Of a stretch of DNA of 64,000 nt, positions 62,234 to 64,000 are shown piece after piece; within the stretch, counting starts at the first letter, position 1; every line of letters starts with the position of its first letter. This DNA is from Solirubrobacteraceae bacterium (GTDB taxonomy: Bacteria; Actinomycetota; Thermoleophilia; Solirubrobacterales; Solirubrobacteraceae). The translations under genes were made by a program, and so were the position numbers. The stretch lies in assembly GCA_029263125.1 (NCBI GenBank), contig JAJCYD010000035.1, positions 124,001 through 188,000 on the forward strand. Reading direction: 5' to 3'. The notes under the pieces were generated by a model that saw nothing but the letters and a program-made list of their open reading frames with translations, had not been told where the DNA came from and searched no databases.

Positions 62234-63517
62234 ATGCCCGCTCGTCACCTTGCCACGGCCCTCGCGCTCGCGCTGCTGCTCGCCGCCGCCCCCAACGCCT
62301 GGGCACAGAATCCGGCTCCTCCCGTGGTCACGGCCAAGGCCGCGAAGAGCATCACGCGCACGAGCGCCGCGATCCCTGCGACGATCGATCCCAATCGCGC
62401 GGCGACGAGCTTCGTCGTGGAGTACGGCACGACGAAGAGCTACGGCCTGACGTCCGCGCCGCGCGGCGCGGGCTCGGGCGACAAGCCGGTCTCCCTCTCG
62501 ATCACGCTCACGGGACTGACGCCCAACACGCCCTACCACTACCGCGTCGTGGCGAGGAATGCCGCCGGCATCACCCGCAGCGGCGACCGCAAGCTGCGCA
62601 CGAAGAACCCGCCCAAGCCGCTCGTCACGCTGGGTGCGGCCGGTGGCCTGACCACGTCGGCGATCAGCCTGGCCGGCACCGTCAACCCTCGTGGCGGGCC
62701 GACGCGCTACCGCTTCCGCTACGGCAAGGCCAAGAAGCTCGACAAGCGCACGAAGCTCGTCGCTGCCGGCGCTGGAAGCACCCCGGTCCCCGTGGGCGTC
62801 ACGCTGAAGCTCGCAGCCGACACGAGCTACAGCTACCAGCTCGTCGCGACAAACGCCGGTGGCACGACCCGCAGCGCGCGCCGGACGTTTCGGACGCCGG
62901 GCGATTGCCGGCTTCGCTATCCGGCGAAGCTCTCGATCGCGCGCGCCAGCACACCGGGCTCGATGATCGACACGCTCGCGCCGATCAGCTCGCGTGCGTC
63001 GGGCCGCGTGAGCGTGGAATACCACGCCGCCCAGCGACGCACGCGCCTGACGATCGGGATCGACCGCGTCAACCGGCGCATCCGATTCCGGCGGCGCGTT
63101 CCCGACGCGCAAGCCCGCATGGGCACCGGAATCCTGACCATCGGCTATCCGGGCGACGCTGACACGCAGCCGCAATCGGTACGGCTGCGAGCCGCGGCTC
63201 GCAAGGCGCTCCTGGACCTGTCGCGGCCGCAGATCGCCGGCGACCGCGTGCGGGCCAGCGGGACGATCAGCAGTCGCGCGCGCGGCGTCGTCAGGCTGCA
63301 GCTGCAGTACCAGTTCGCGTGCACCGTGCGGACCCTGCGCTTCACCGGCGCCATCGCCGGCGGGCGCTGGAGCATCAACGAGCAGCTCGGCACCCGGGAG
63401 CTCGCCGAGATCGCCGCGCGCAAGGGCGCCGTGCACAGCACCACGCTGTTCACCGGATACCTGCCCGCCCGCATGCGCGGGGAGATGCGATCGTTCGAGG
63501 TGCTCGGCTCCCCGTAG
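62234..63517 (+). CDS. Secreted FN3-type repeat protein
   Basis: The 427-residue protein has a signal peptide (TALALALLLAAAPNAWA) and two fibronectin-III-like domains: VVTAKAAKSITRTSAAIPAT to PYHYRVVARNAAGITRSGDR, and VTLGAAGGLTTSAISLAGTV to SYSYQLVATNAGGTTRSARR. A C-terminal beta-rich domain of about 200 residues, with two Cys (GDCRLRY, FACTVRT), follows. The first domains match the L-x-P-x-T-x-Y-x-Y-R motif of actinobacterial exported proteins. No anchor is seen, so it is probably released or wall-bound. Confidence 0.82.
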   Translation: MPARHLATALALALLLAAAPNAWAQNPAPPVVTAKAAKSITRTSAAIPATIDPNRAATSFVVEYGTTKSYGLTSAPRGAGSGDKPVSLSITLTGLTPNTPYHYRVVARNAAGITRSGDRKLRTKNPPKPLVTLGAAGGLTTSAISLAGTVNPRGGPTRYRFRYGKAKKLDKRTKLVAAGAGSTPVPVGVTLKLAADTSYSYQLVATNAGGTTRSARRTFRTPGDCRLRYPAKLSIARASTPGSMIDTLAPISSRASGRVSVEYHAAQRRTRLTIGIDRVNRRIRFRRRVPDAQARMGTGILTIGYPGDADTQPQSVRLRAAARKALLDLSRPQIAGDRVRASGTISSRARGVVRLQLQYQFACTVRTLRFTGAIAGGRWSINEQLGTRELAEIAARKGAVHSTTLFTGYLPARMRGEMRSFEVLGSP

Positions 63518-63549
63518 ACAACAAATCTCAGTCGGCTACACTCAGATTC

Positions 63550-64000
63550 ATGAACGCCGACCGTTTCACGATCAAGACGCAGGAGGCCATCCAGGCAGCG
63601 CTGTCCCTGACCGCCGCGCGCCAGCATTCACAGGTCACGCCCGCGCATCTGCTCGCCGTCCTGCTCGACCAGGAGGACGGATTCGTGACCCCGGTCCTCG
63701 GCAAGATCGGCGTCGCGCCAGTCGCACTGCGCGGCGACGTCGATGCCGAGCTCGGCTCGCTGCCGACCCTCTCCAGCGACGCCGAGCCCACCACCTCCGC
63801 CGAGCTCGTGTCCGTGCTGCGCGCCGCCGAGCGCGAGATGCGCAAGCTCAAGGACGACTACGTCTCCACCGAGCATCTGCTGCTCGCTCTCGCAAAGGAC
63901 GACGGCCCCGCCGGCGACGCCCTGCGTGGCGCGGGCGCCACCCGCGACCGGCTGCTGCAGGCGCTCACGGAGGTGCGCGGCTCACACCGCGTCACCGACC
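63550..64000 (+). CDS. clpB: ATP-dependent disaggregase ClpB (3' end outside window)
   Basis: Only the N-terminal 150 residues are visible: the double Clp-N domain, with FTIKTQEAIQAALSLTAARQ, HSQVTPAHLLAVLLDQEDGF, AEREMRKLKDDYVSTEHLLL and ALAKDDGPAGDALRGAGATR. This is the substrate-handling N domain of ClpB rather than ClpC, judged by FTIKTQEAI and DYVSTEHLLL. ATG 63550 follows a TACACT box (63537-63542) by 7 nt. HspR from the dnaK operon may control it. Confidence 0.93.
   Translation, partial: MNADRFTIKTQEAIQAALSLTAARQHSQVTPAHLLAVLLDQEDGFVTPVLGKIGVAPVALRGDVDAELGSLPTLSSDAEPTTSAELVSVLRAAEREMRKLKDDYVSTEHLLLALAKDDGPAGDALRGAGATRDRLLQALTEVRGSHRVTD

Noticed and set aside
63518-63549. HspR (HAIR) site before clpB
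   Set aside because: CTCAGT and ACTCAG occur here but as near-direct repeats, not as the CTTGAGT-N7-ACTCAAG inverted repeat. Too weak to call.

Overview
The window is very GC-rich, densely coded bacterial chromosome. A dnaK-grpE-dnaJ-hspR cluster ending in a MerR-type repressor, an IlvG-type acetolactate synthase, frequent GTG starts and many genes that begin 6-8 nt after a TAnnnT box (probable leaderless transcripts) point to Actinomycetota. The mix of families (ECF sigma factors with long C-terminal tails, FN3-type secreted proteins, a double-domain ThyX-like protein) suggests Thermoleophilia/Solirubrobacterales; that placement is inference from gene content.

Layout. 1-2.9 kb: 3' part of ilvG, a Ppx/GppA phosphatase and an initiator tRNA. 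2.9-8.3 kb is accessory: an IS30-family element with recognisable terminal inverted repeats, a frameshifted methyltransferase, a tyrosine recombinase preceded by a repeat cluster, and a toxin-antitoxin pair whose PIN toxin has lost its first catalytic Asp. 8.5-15.8 kb: a large membrane protein, a flavin monooxygenase and SDR pair, then a UvrA-like ATPase with a VOC protein. 16.1-18.6 kb: a four-gene operon of secreted or membrane proteins of unknown function, then an IS66-type transposase remnant. 18.9-29.2 kb: ThyX-like protein, STAS protein, two acyl-CoA synthetases, CBS protein, zinc-ribbon methyltransferase, a 72-bp tandem repeat, a hydrolase-fold protein without catalytic residues, and a flippase-like membrane protein. 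29.3-37.6 kb: ECF sigma factor with membrane tail, a predicted c-di-GMP riboswitch in front of a Gly-rich exported protein, a four-gene nucleotide-sugar operon, a Uma2-type nuclease and a collagen-like surface protein. 37.9-44.6 kb: dnaK-grpE-dnaJ-hspR, then an FAD oxidoreductase and a glycosyltransferase behind a DtxR-like operator.

44.8-51.1 kb is a metal-handling region: DUF305 lipoprotein, Lgt-like protein, C39-type peptidase, methyltransferase, multicopper oxidase, His-rich CDF exporter and a SmtB/CzrA-type repressor with its own operator. 51.1-59.3 kb is one tightly overlapping operon on the minus strand with nuoA, a highly degenerate nuoD-like gene, nuoH, J, K, L, M and N. It has no nuoB, C, E, F, G or I, so it encodes a complex I-like membrane arm without the electron-input arm. 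59.4-61.3 kb holds a CPxC membrane protein, a BlaI-type repressor and an M56-type membrane peptidase. The same operator, TCCTAC-N5-GTAGGA, occurs upstream of the CPxC gene and twice between the C39 peptidase and methyltransferase genes 12 kb away, which links these loci into one predicted BlaI regulon. The window ends with a MazEF-like pair, an FN3-type secreted protein and the start of clpB.

The strongest leads for new biology are the headless complex I-like operon with its His-rich NuoD-like subunit, the BlaI regulon joining two distant loci, and the secreted four-gene operon at 16.1-18.6 kb.
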